Shown here in pieces: positions 1-5,880 of a stretch of DNA of 8,044 nucleotides (positions are counted from its first letter, which is position 1; each line of letters begins with the position of its first letter). The position numbers and the translations under genes were made by a program. The notes beneath the pieces were generated by a model. It saw nothing but the letters and a program-made list of their open reading frames with translations, did not search any database and had not been told where the DNA came from. This DNA comes from Chloroflexota bacterium (GTDB taxonomy: Bacteria; Chloroflexota; Dehalococcoidia; DSTF01; RBG-16-68-14): positions 1 through 8,044 of the forward strand of contig JADFRJ010000098.1 in NCBI GenBank assembly GCA_022561355.1. Direction: 5' to 3'.

Positions 1-636
1 GTTCGTGTCCGCGCCCGCGATCGCTATGTGGAAGTCGCCGGCGAGCGCTACGGCCACGCCATCGATGCTGTTCGCCGCGTGCGACCAGGCCGCCGGCGTG
101 CCCCAGCTCCCCGTGGCGCGCCGCACAGCATAGACCGTCGTCGCGTCCGCGTAGAACAGCAGCGCGTCGCCGTTGCTCTTGAGCGCCACAGCCAACCAAG
201 CGACGTTGGCCAGGCTGGCTGCCGTCACGGCGCTGCCAAACGTCGCGCCGTTGTCGCTGCTGTCCTCGACCTTGATGTCGCTCCCGTTTGAGGCGACGTA
301 CGCGCGGAGCACGTTGTTGCTGTTGGCGGTGAGCGCCACGCCCGCGTCCGCCACGGAACCGACGTTCGTCCAAGAGCTAAAGTCGCTCGCGGCTCCCGGC
401 GAGGCCGTGCGCTGATAGTAGAGCGTCGGCCCGGCGGGGTCGACGCGCAGCCGCAGGAGCGAGCCGTCCGCCGGGATCGTGACCGCGTGGTAGGCGTCGG
501 TCTCGCTGCCGTCGTACAGCCGCTCCCAGCGGAGCCGGAGGACGTCCGCGATCTCGTCGGTGATCGTCACCTTGACGAAAGGGACGGAGCTTGGGTCCTT
601 CTGGGCGGCAAGTAGCGTTGAGCTGAGCGTTCGCAT
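1..636 (-). CDS. Phage tail-like structural protein with an Asp-box, C-terminus off the window
   Basis: This is an open frame of 212 codons from the ATG at 636-634 to the left edge, with no stop, so the C-terminal part is missing. Residues 1-70 look like a short beta-rich N-terminal domain (start MRTLSSTLLAAQ). From about residue 75 the protein has blades rich in Ala, Asn and Gly. One Asp-box (S126-x-D-x-G-x-T-F133, the turn motif of sialidase-type beta-propellers) is visible, followed by a W...A...G...L-FYAD strand pattern. The likely role is a virion tail or receptor-binding component; this is inferred from the fold hint and from its place after an adaptor-like gene. It begins 5 bp after the upstream stop (TAA, 644-642), with no clear Shine-Dalgarno, so translational coupling is likely. 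It could instead be a non-phage surface propeller protein. Confidence 0.6.
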   Translation of the reverse strand, partial: MRTLSSTLLAAQKDPSSVPFVKVTITDEIADVLRLRWERLYDGSETDAYHAVTIPADGSLLRLRVDPAGPTLYYQRTASPGAASDFSSWTNVGSVADAGVALTANSNNVLRAYVASNGSDIKVEDSSDNGATFGSAVTAASLANVAWLAVALKSNGDALLFYADATTVYAVRRATGSWGTPAAWSHAANSIDGVAVALAGDFHIAIAGADTN

Positions 637-641
637 CGGAC

Positions 642-1283
642 TTAGACGGGACCCGGGTCGGTCGATTGCGATGTGAACCGTGCGTCGGCGGGCCGGTAGA
701 GGCGGGACGTTCGTGCGCGGTTCGCCTCCGGCAGGCGGCTGAGCTGCTCGCGGAATGACGCCAATCTCACGTTCGCGAATTCCATATAGCGCCCCCACAC
801 GTCGTCGCCGCCGACGTTCAGGCGGTTCGACGAAAAGGACGCCCATTCGAGCGCTGCGTAGCCGGCCGCGCCGCCCGCGATGATGTCATCGTGGCTGTCC
901 GCGAAGCTAACGGCGCCGTTGATCGTGTGGACGGCGTGCCAGTAGATGGCTACGTCAGGCGTGCCGCTAGGCGCTCCGGTAAGGTCCAGCGTGAGCGTGT
1001 CTCCCCATAGCGAGAAGGGGACGTACGCAGGCGGGTACTCGCCGGTGGGATACGCCGCGGCGACGATGCGGATCGGCGAGCTGAGGCTCGACACGTCGAC
1101 ATCGCGGGTGTTCGCCTCGGTCTGCAGCGTCGATTTCTTTTCCAGCGGGTTCGCGTGCGAGTATTCGAGGACGGCGCGCTGGATGTGTCGGTCCAACGTA
1201 ACGTTGGACCAGCGCTCGTTCGTCGCGTCCTCGTCCTGCAGGTCGATACGCACGGCGGCTCTAATCGTCGCGAGGCTGCTCAT
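642..1283 (-). CDS. Phage head-tail adaptor-like structural protein
   Basis: A 213-residue protein. The frame stays open upstream to 1466, but the ATG at 1283-1281 is preferred. It is preceded by a strong AGGAGGA (1288-1294, 4-nt spacer), its ATG overlaps the stop of the preceding gene as ATGA, and the upstream extension is low-complexity. Residues 1-45 are helical (ATIRAAVRIDLQDED, then RWSN..LDRHI.RAV.EYS), the kind of N-terminus seen in phage head-tail connector or adaptor proteins. A beta-rich middle follows (YPTGEYPP..VPFSLWGDTLTL, 78-99). A helical end contains GGAAGYAALEWA (137-148) and a charged helix near 165-185. No catalytic motif is visible. The role as an adaptor between capsid portal and tail is inferred from architecture and from the tail-like gene just downstream; the exact family is not certain. 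Confidence 0.6.
   Translation of the reverse strand: MSSLATIRAAVRIDLQDEDATNERWSNVTLDRHIQRAVLEYSHANPLEKKSTLQTEANTRDVDVSSLSSPIRIVAAAYPTGEYPPAYVPFSLWGDTLTLDLTGAPSGTPDVAIYWHAVHTINGAVSFADSHDDIIAGGAAGYAALEWASFSSNRLNVGGDDVWGRYMEFANVRLASFREQLSRLPEANRARTSRLYRPADARFTSQSTDPGPV
1190..1210. repeat. 21-bp perfect inverted repeat inside the adaptor-like gene
   Basis: Arms GGTCCAACGT (1190-1199) and ACGTTGGACC (1201-1210) are perfectly complementary around a single A. They encode part of RWSNVTLDR near residues 25-32 of the adaptor-like protein. Role unknown; it may be chance. Confidence 0.55.
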
Positions 1284-1990
1284 GGTCTCCTCCTCTTCGT
1301 TGTGTGCGGTCGCGTTGGCGCCATGCGAGTTGCTGCGCTCGCGGGTGGGTGGGGGCGCCGCGACGGGCCAACCGGCGTCCTCGTTGGCGTCGTCCGCCGG
1401 CCTGGGCCGGGCGGCGCATACTCCACCACGAGCCGCCAGCTTTGCGGATGGCCTAGGGCCTTCCACGCTGCTCCGGTGTCTACGTTCGGGACTTCATTGA
1501 CGAGGTAGGTAATCAGCGAGACGATGCCGCCCCAGTTTTCGATCGCGTCCTCAACGAACGGCGAGAGCCCATCGATTTCGTGCTCTCCGGTTACCGTTGG
1601 CTCGTTGTAGATCAGCGCTGCCGGCGGCCCCGTGTCGTCGAAATCACCGCCTGCGATTGTCCAGTCGACGCCGGACTTGTAGCGGAGCCACGTGACTTGG
1701 CTCTCGACCCATTCGCCGGCCCGGGTGCAGCGCGAAAGCTTCGCTTCCGGGCCGGCGCCGCTTACCACACTGGTGATCTCGCGGACGAGCTTCGCCGCGA
1801 TGATCGTCGCCCCCGCAAGCCCGGAGACATCGAAGTCGACGATCGTCCGTTCCCATGTCGTCTTCGTTTCGCCTGAGTAGAGGACGATGTGGCGCAGGGT
1901 CGTCGCGCTTCCGTAGTTCAGCTCCTGTGCGAATTCGGGGGTGCCCTGCATCTTGGAGTCGCGAACCGGCAGGAACGTCAGCTCAGGCAT
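1280..1990 (-). CDS. DNRLRE/CBM96-like beta-sandwich protein with a basic C-terminal tail
   Basis: A 236-residue protein; ATG at 1990 with GGAGAG about 7 nt upstream. Residues 8-193 follow the DNRLRE (CBM96-like) pattern: a Y/N-x-G-x-x-x-x-L start, R48-T-I-V-D-F-D-V-S-G-L58, an I.AA.L strand, then W94-V-E-S-Q-V-T-W101 and V-D-W...GGDFDDT (108-120), ending in SWRLVVEY (184-191). DNRLRE domains are carbohydrate-binding or adhesive modules of secreted and virion-associated proteins. There is no signal peptide, which fits a virion protein better than a secreted enzyme. Residues 194-236 are a Pro/Arg/Thr-rich basic tail unlike the rest, ending in KRRRP. It overlaps the upstream gene by 8 bp and the downstream adaptor-like gene by 4 bp (ATGA), so the genes are translated as a unit. 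Host glycan binding or capsid decoration is inferred. Confidence 0.65.
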   Translation of the reverse strand: MPELTFLPVRDSKMQGTPEFAQELNYGSATTLRHIVLYSGETKTTWERTIVDFDVSGLAGATIIAAKLVREITSVVSGAGPEAKLSRCTRAGEWVESQVTWLRYKSGVDWTIAGGDFDDTGPPAALIYNEPTVTGEHEIDGLSPFVEDAIENWGGIVSLITYLVNEVPNVDTGAAWKALGHPQSWRLVVEYAPPGPGRRTTPTRTPVGPSRRPHPPASAATRMAPTRPHTTKRRRP

Positions 1991-2417
1991 CGAGCACTCT
2001 CCGCAGTTGGGCGAGCGCGTCCTGCAGGTCGACGCGGATCTCCCAGCTCGCGGCCTGGCCGCTGTCCGGGTCCCAGGCCGCCGGCTGAGGTTCGACGCTA
2101 AAGTCGCGCTGGATCAGCGATAGCAGCCTGGCATCATGCACCGTGAACGAGGCGTGCTCGTGGCCGCGGTCGAGGGCGTCCTGAGCGCAGGCCTCGATGA
2201 GCTGGTAGAAGAGGCGCCGGTCATCGCCGGGCAGCTTGACCTCTCCCAGGTACGGCTCGCCGCCCGGGCCCGGCTCGATCCAGAGCGCGATGCCCGCCGC
2301 CGCTCCCGCCTTCGCCGTGACGATCCGGTGCGACGTCTGATCGACGGCGCGCGAATCGCCCAGCGCGTCGATAGCGGCAGCGCGGTCGCTTGGCTCGTAG
2401 GGTCTCGTCGCGGGCAT
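1983..2417 (-). CDS. Small GNAT-fold-like protein, function unknown
   Basis: A 144-residue protein starting at the ATG 2417-2415. An in-frame TAG lies eight codons further upstream, so the start cannot move far. Residues 5-16 (RPYEPSDRAAAI) look like a GNAT N-terminal beta1-alpha1. Strands near 42-47 (GIALWI) and 56-61 (YLGEVK) are followed by a long helix (RRLFYQLIEACAQDALDRG, 67-85) and a LLSLIQRDF segment like the C-terminal end of GNAT folds. The acetyl-CoA loop signature (Q/R-x-x-G-x-G/A) is absent; the place where it would fall reads PGDDRR, so the protein may not be an acetyltransferase. It is the first gene of the four-gene minus-strand run and overlaps the DNRLRE gene by 8 bp. No Shine-Dalgarno is visible; a leaderless transcript is possible. 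Fold assignment is tentative. Confidence 0.5.
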   Translation of the reverse strand: MPATRPYEPSDRAAAIDALGDSRAVDQTSHRIVTAKAGAAAGIALWIEPGPGGEPYLGEVKLPGDDRRLFYQLIEACAQDALDRGHEHASFTVHDARLLSLIQRDFSVEPQPAAWDPDSGQAASWEIRVDLQDALAQLRRVLDA

Positions 2418-2425
2418 GAGGATGC

Positions 2426-2437
2426 CAGCCTAGGCTG
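2426..2437. repeat. 12-bp perfect palindrome in the divergent spacer
   Basis: CAGCCTAGGCTG reads the same on both strands. It lies 8 bp before the ATG of the GNAT-like gene and covers the TAGGCT that could serve as its -10 box, so it could be an operator. That role is inferred from position only. Confidence 0.4.
2427..2432 (-). promoter_or_regulatory. Possible -10 box of a leaderless transcript for the phage-like run
   Basis: On the minus strand TAGGCT (TAnnnT pattern) ends exactly 9 nt before the ATG at 2417, and no Shine-Dalgarno lies between them. This spacing suits transcription starting at or next to the start codon. No convincing -35 box is visible. Confidence 0.25.
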
Positions 2438-2489
2438 ACGGAGTGAGAGCGCCAAGCTGTATTTGGCACTCGCAAACTTTGCTAGGCGA

Positions 2490-2498
2490 TGGTATCCT
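2490..2498 (+). promoter_or_regulatory. Candidate extended -10 promoter for the dockerin protein gene
   Basis: TGG-TATCCT matches the extended -10 pattern TGn-TAtaaT in four of six core positions. It lies 43 bp before the GTG start, leaving a leader of roughly 35 nt that includes GGAGG. TTGGCA at 2463-2468 resembles a -35 box but is 24 bp away, which is too far for a standard sigma-70 promoter. Confidence 0.3.
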
Positions 2499-2541
2499 GA
2501 CACGACATCATTTGGGGGAGGCGCTGGATGGAGGCGGCGGA

Positions 2542-4863
2542 GTGAGCTTTTCGAGGCAGCTGGGAATCCTGATCGCATCCGTGCTTCTTGCGCTGCTCCT
2601 GCTCGCGCCGAGTGACGCTCGCGTACGCGCCGGGGCCGGCGAACCGCCGCCCAACGACGACTTCGCGGACGCGACGGTCATCATCGAACTGCCCTACAGC
2701 GACTCGGTCGACATCGGAGAAGCGACGGTGGAAGCAGGGGAAGCGACCCCGTCTTGCAATTTCGGCGGCGTGTTCTCCACCATTTGGTATCGCTACACGC
2801 CACCGAATGGAACCGTCCTCGTCGCTGGCGCTTCTACCGGGGGCGCGAACACCGCAATGGCCGTCTGGACGGAGGGCGACTCCGGCCTTGCGGAAGTCAC
2901 ATGCGACGGCTTCTTTGGCGCGGCGCTCAAGGCCAGGTTGGCCTTTCAGGCAGAGGCGGGCGTGACGTACTTCTTCCAGGTTGACGTTGTGGCGATGAAT
3001 CCATCAGCCAAAACGGTCTTCACGCTCGACTCCGCGACGCCGCCGGCCAACGACAATTTCATCGACGCGACAGAGATCTCGACGCTGCCATTCTCGGACG
3101 CCATGAATAACGGCGCGGCGACGCAAGAGCATAACGAGCCGGTCGCCTGCGTTGGCGGCAAGTTTGCGGTCCCGCCGCTCGCTACCGTCTGGTATGCGTT
3201 CACGCCCGATGTGGACGCGGTGATCGTTGCTGACACGGCGGGCAGCGACTTTAACACGGTGATCAACGTCCTGCTGCCGGGCGACCTCGGACCTCGAGCG
3301 ATTGGGTGCGCCGCAAGCCAGAGCCGGTTTCCTCCGGCCCGTCTCGGCTTCGAAGTCGAAGCAGGCCAGCTCTACTACTTCCAGGTGGGCGGTGCGCCGT
3401 TCGATGCGGGGTTCGGAAACCTGTCCTTCGAGCTGTCGGTGGGCGTTCCGCCCGCCAACGACGATTTCACCAGCGCGGTCGAAGTGACTGGCCTTCCGTT
3501 CGAGGCGGGCGTCGATACGATAGCGGCTGGATTGCAAGCTGAGGAGCCCGCTCCGAGCTGCGCTCCGCGGGGCGTCGCGTCGTCAGTGTGGTACCGCGTG
3601 TCCACCATTGAGCGCTCGTTGATCATCGCGGAAGCGACGGGCGGCGCCTTCAGTCCGATTATTGGTGTGTACCAGGGCAACGAACTAGGTGGGCTGACGC
3701 AGGTCGTGTGCGGCCGGCCAGACTTCCCCGCAACCCTCGTCGGGTTCGAAGCCGATGCGGGTGAGACGTACTATCTGCAGGTGGCGGGCGTTTCGCGCAA
3801 GCGCACGTCGTCGGCCGGCGCCGCTGAGACGGCAGCCTTCGGAGATGGAGGCCACGTCACCCTTCGCGTAAGCGCACTTGAGATACCCGATTGCCCAGCC
3901 GCAGATTTCTCCGTCCCGGACCGTACTGGCGATGTCCAGATCTTCTTGACGCCGCCCGATCCCGAACGACGGCACGATATCCTCTCCAGCACCGTGGGCA
4001 TGACGAGCGAGCATGTTTGTCTGCGTTTCGACTTCGCAGCGCGGGTCGATCCACCAGATGCCGGAACGGAACACGCCATCAATGGAATCCTCTACCTCGA
4101 TACCGATTCGAGCACTAGCACCGGATACACGCCGTTCCTATGTGGTTGGGAACGGGAACTTGGTGTCGACGTGACGTTTGATCTGTCAGATGGCACCGGG
4201 CAGTTCCTGCCGCTCCTTAGAGGAGGCGTCTCGCGGGACGAGCAGTTTGGCATCGCCATCATTGAGGAGCAGTCGATGACGCTGATCTTTTCTCAGGAAA
4301 TCGTTGGAGGGGACTCAGCGTTTCGCTTCGTGCTCAAAGCATCTAACCCGGCAGGGGGTGGTGAGGATTGTGCGCCTGACCGCAGCTTTATCCAGGTACC
4401 TCCGCCCGCAATTGGCGACGCCAACTGCGACGGCGCTGTCGACGCGCGCGACTCGGTGATAATCCTGCAGTTCTTCGCGAGACTATTGCCGTCTCTGCCG
4501 TGCGAGTCGGTCGCTGACGCGAACGGCAACGGCACGATCGGTTCGGTAGACGCTGCGCTGATCCTGCAATTTAGCGCGGGGCTGATCAATGTGCTGCCCG
4601 GTGAGGCGCGCGAAGCGATAGCCGCAGTGGTCCAGTTGACGGCTGCGAACAGGGGTATCTCCAAGGAACAGATCGAGGTTGGTTCGGTCAGCGCGGAGAT
4701 CTGGCCTGATGCCTGCCTGGGGCTTGGTCAGCCGGCCGAGGATTGTGCGGAAGTGACCACGCCTGGGTACCGGGTGTGGGTGTCGTTTGACCTCGAAGGT
4801 ATCGCCTACCGAACGGACCTGACTGGGAGCATCATCCGCGTAGAAGGCGGCTTCATCGTCTAG
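2542..4863 (+). CDS. Secreted three-repeat protein with dockerin type I module and C-terminal domain
   Basis: A 773-residue protein from the GTG at 2542. This start is chosen because GGAGG (2530-2534) lies 7 nt upstream and translation then begins directly with a signal peptide (basic SFSRQ, hydrophobic LGILIASVLLALLLLA, cleavage likely near residues 28-33). Three tandem repeats start at residues 35, 167 and 303, each opening PPxND(D/N)F and carrying LP, VWY/IWY, L.F..EAG..Y(Y/F).QV. Each has one cysteine pair (72/121, 203/256, 340/390), probably disulfides. Residues 448-620 form a beta-rich domain with YLDTDSSTSTGY. Residues 624-686 are a dockerin: calcium loops DANCDGAVDARD (from D626) and DANGNGTIGSVD (from D659), each followed by an ILQF helix. 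Residues 690-773 carry EIWPDACLGL...PGYRVWV. It probably acts at the cell surface, perhaps held by a cohesin; no cohesin or enzyme motif is present here. Confidence 0.85.
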   Translation: MSFSRQLGILIASVLLALLLLAPSDARVRAGAGEPPPNDDFADATVIIELPYSDSVDIGEATVEAGEATPSCNFGGVFSTIWYRYTPPNGTVLVAGASTGGANTAMAVWTEGDSGLAEVTCDGFFGAALKARLAFQAEAGVTYFFQVDVVAMNPSAKTVFTLDSATPPANDNFIDATEISTLPFSDAMNNGAATQEHNEPVACVGGKFAVPPLATVWYAFTPDVDAVIVADTAGSDFNTVINVLLPGDLGPRAIGCAASQSRFPPARLGFEVEAGQLYYFQVGGAPFDAGFGNLSFELSVGVPPANDDFTSAVEVTGLPFEAGVDTIAAGLQAEEPAPSCAPRGVASSVWYRVSTIERSLIIAEATGGAFSPIIGVYQGNELGGLTQVVCGRPDFPATLVGFEADAGETYYLQVAGVSRKRTSSAGAAETAAFGDGGHVTLRVSALEIPDCPAADFSVPDRTGDVQIFLTPPDPERRHDILSSTVGMTSEHVCLRFDFAARVDPPDAGTEHAINGILYLDTDSSTSTGYTPFLCGWERELGVDVTFDLSDGTGQFLPLLRGGVSRDEQFGIAIIEEQSMTLIFSQEIVGGDSAFRFVLKASNPAGGGEDCAPDRSFIQVPPPAIGDANCDGAVDARDSVIILQFFARLLPSLPCESVADANGNGTIGSVDAALILQFSAGLINVLPGEAREAIAAVVQLTAANRGISKEQIEVGSVSAEIWPDACLGLGQPAEDCAEVTTPGYRVWVSFDLEGIAYRTDLTGSIIRVEGGFIV

Positions 4864-4874
4864 GCGCGCCTAGA
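4859..4874. repeat. 16-bp perfect palindrome spanning two convergent stop codons
   Basis: TCTAGGCGCGCCTAGA is identical on both strands. It contains the TAG of the dockerin gene (4861-4863) and the TAG of the SDR gene (4872-4870). RNA from either strand could form a 6-bp stem with a 4-nt loop, a weak hairpin without a T-run. It could act as a barrier between the converging transcripts, but a true terminator is not shown. Confidence 0.55.
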
Positions 4875-5721
4875 TCTGGCTGTAGCCGCTGCCGGTGCGG
4901 GCTGCGTCGCCGACGCCGGTGCCCTGCGCTTCTTCGATCCAGCCGAACTCCTTGAGGATCTGCTGGCTGTAGGTCACGCGGCCCGACACCTTGTCGAGCG
5001 GTTCCGTCGCGAGCAGCAGCGTCGCCTTCGCCATCAGCTCGGGCGATTCGCCGCGCGGGTCGTCCAGGCTTTTGACGAGCTTGTGGAACACGGTGCCGGG
5101 CGTCGGCACGACCTGTGACGGCGAGACGCACGTCACCGACACGTTGTCCGCGTAGACCTCGGCGGCCAGCCCCTGCGTGAAGCGCTCCAGCGCCGCCTTC
5201 TCCGCGCCGTAGCAGGTGCCTCCACCACGTTGCGCCTGATGATAGGGCCCACGGCCGGGGCCGATGGCCGCGCCCGACGAGATGTTCACGATGCTCCCGC
5301 CGCGCTCCACCATCTCCTGCAGCACCAGCTTGCTCAGGATGAACGGCGCGTGGAAATTCACGGCCCAGGAGCGCATCCAGCGGTTCGTGGGGTAGTCCTT
5401 GATCGGCACGAAGTACGTGAGCGCCGCGTTGTTGATCAACACGTCGACCGGGCCGTAGGCGTCGCGTGCGGCCTGGATCAGCTTCTCGCACTCAGACTCC
5501 TCTGAGATGTTGACCGCAACGGGGGTCGCCTCGCCGCCGGCGTCCTTGATGCCCTTTACCGTCGTCTCCAGCGAGCCTTCCAGCGGGTGCTCGCCCTCCT
5601 TGAGCGTGCGCGCGGCGCAGATCACCTTCCCGCCCTCAGCGGCGAACACTTTCGCGATCTCAGCGCCGATCCCCCGGCTCGCACCGGTCACGACAACGGC
5701 CTTCCCGTCTAGCTTCCCCAT
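4870..5721 (-). CDS. SDR-family oxidoreductase
   Basis: A 283-residue short-chain dehydrogenase/reductase, an NAD(P)-dependent cytoplasmic oxidoreductase of alcohols, ketones or acyl-CoA type substrates. The Rossmann glycine motif is T12-G-A-S-R-G-I-G19. N97-N-A99 follows strand beta4, and N122, S149 (NISS) and Y171-G-A-E-K175 form the catalytic tetrad. C-A-A-R-T after beta2 (35-39) suggests NADPH. Ser149 and Tyr171 are 22 residues apart, against about 13 in FabG-type enzymes; the extra loop is Gly-rich (GPGRGPYHQAQRGGGTC). The C-terminus (SGRVTYSQQILKEFGW, then GSGYSQI) extends past the core by about 25 residues. The ATG has AGGAGGA at 5732-5738 with a 10-nt spacer. It follows a P450 gene on the same strand and may act on the same pathway; substrate unknown. 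Confidence 0.9.
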   Translation of the reverse strand: MGKLDGKAVVVTGASRGIGAEIAKVFAAEGGKVICAARTLKEGEHPLEGSLETTVKGIKDAGGEATPVAVNISEESECEKLIQAARDAYGPVDVLINNAALTYFVPIKDYPTNRWMRSWAVNFHAPFILSKLVLQEMVERGGSIVNISSGAAIGPGRGPYHQAQRGGGTCYGAEKAALERFTQGLAAEVYADNVSVTCVSPSQVVPTPGTVFHKLVKSLDDPRGESPELMAKATLLLATEPLDKVSGRVTYSQQILKEFGWIEEAQGTGVGDAARTGSGYSQI

Positions 5722-5778
5722 AACGCGTGTCTCCTCCTCAGTTCAGTAGCCTGCGGCTACCTGCCGCGGCGCACTTCA

Positions 5779-5803
5779 GCGCTGTGGTTCAGCGTCACAG
5801 CGC
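5779..5803 (-). terminator. 8-bp stem-loop between P450 and SDR genes
   Basis: GCGCTGTG (5779-5786) and CACAGCGC (5796-5803) are perfect inverted arms around a 9-nt loop. It lies about 70 bp after the P450 stop and 58 bp before the SDR start. There is no T-run, so it may be a partial terminator, an RNA-processing site or an unrelated hairpin. Confidence 0.3.
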
Positions 5804-5837
5804 ACGTAGTCTGGCACGACGGTCGGGAGCGGCGCAA

Positions 5838-5855
5838 GGGGCTAACGTAGGCCTA
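5838..5855. repeat. Short repeat copy 1 (GGGGCTAACG family), intergenic
   Basis: GGGGCTAACGTAGGCCT here matches GGGGCTAACGCTACGCCT at 6515-6532 in the same orientation, with one indel and one mismatch. It sits just downstream of the P450 stop codon. Two similar copies 680 bp apart, one of them inside a gene, hint at a dispersed repeat. Confidence 0.35.
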
Positions 5856-5865
5856 CCCGAAGGGT

Positions 5866-5880
5866 CTGAGCTTAGCTCAG
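5866..5880 (-). terminator. Hairpin with the P450 stop codon in its loop
   Basis: CTGAGC (5866-5871) and GCTCAG (5875-5880) are perfect arms around TTA, which is the P450 stop codon TAA on the minus strand. The stem is 6 bp with a 3-nt loop and no T-run follows. It may help end or stabilise the P450 message; this is inferred. Confidence 0.3.

Larger units (their letters stand above)
2418..2541. other. Divergent intergenic region
   Basis: A 124-bp spacer between the leftward phage-like run and the rightward dockerin gene. It holds a 12-bp palindrome near the left gene, an extended -10 type sequence for the right gene, and the Shine-Dalgarno GGAGG (2530-2534). The plus frame is open upstream to a GTG at 2443, but that extension has no protein-like features and precedes the signal peptide. 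No RNA gene was seen. Confidence 0.6.
5722..5871. other. Hairpin-rich spacer between the P450 and SDR genes
   Basis: 150 bp without a gene. It contains the SDR Shine-Dalgarno, a hairpin at 5746-5760 (GTAGCC/GGCTAC, 3-nt loop), an 8-bp hairpin at 5779-5803, a 10-bp palindrome GTAGGCCTAC at 5847-5856, a small ACCC/GGGT hairpin at 5855-5865 and a copy of the GGGGCTAACG repeat. The number of inverted repeats suggests transcript-end or REP-like elements; no convincing promoter was seen. Confidence 0.5.

Noticed and set aside
1284..1410. Programmed -1 frameshift fusing the DNRLRE protein to the adaptor-like protein
   Set aside because: The adaptor frame is open through this stretch and is the -1 frame, but no clean slippery heptamer was found, and the adaptor gene has its own strong ribosome site.
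1284..1466. N-terminal extension of the adaptor-like ORF to an upstream ATG at 1466
   Set aside because: The ATG at 1283 has a strong AGGAGGA and an ATGA overlap with the upstream gene; the extension is low-complexity and shadows the end of the DNRLRE gene.
946..1508. Long plus-strand open frames opposite the adaptor-like and DNRLRE genes
   Set aside because: They are antisense shadows typical of GC-rich DNA, with no recognisable protein features or ribosome sites.
2464..2484. Sigma-54 promoter (TGGCAC ... TTTGCT)
   Set aside because: The GG and GC elements are too far apart; the sigma-54 -24/-12 spacing is strict.
2443..2541. Upstream GTG start at 2443 for the dockerin protein
   Set aside because: It would put 33 non-hydrophobic residues before the signal peptide and lacks a ribosome site; 2542 has GGAGG with proper spacing.
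2946..3680. Minus-strand open frames within the dockerin gene
   Set aside because: They are antisense to a well-supported repeat protein and have no family resemblance.
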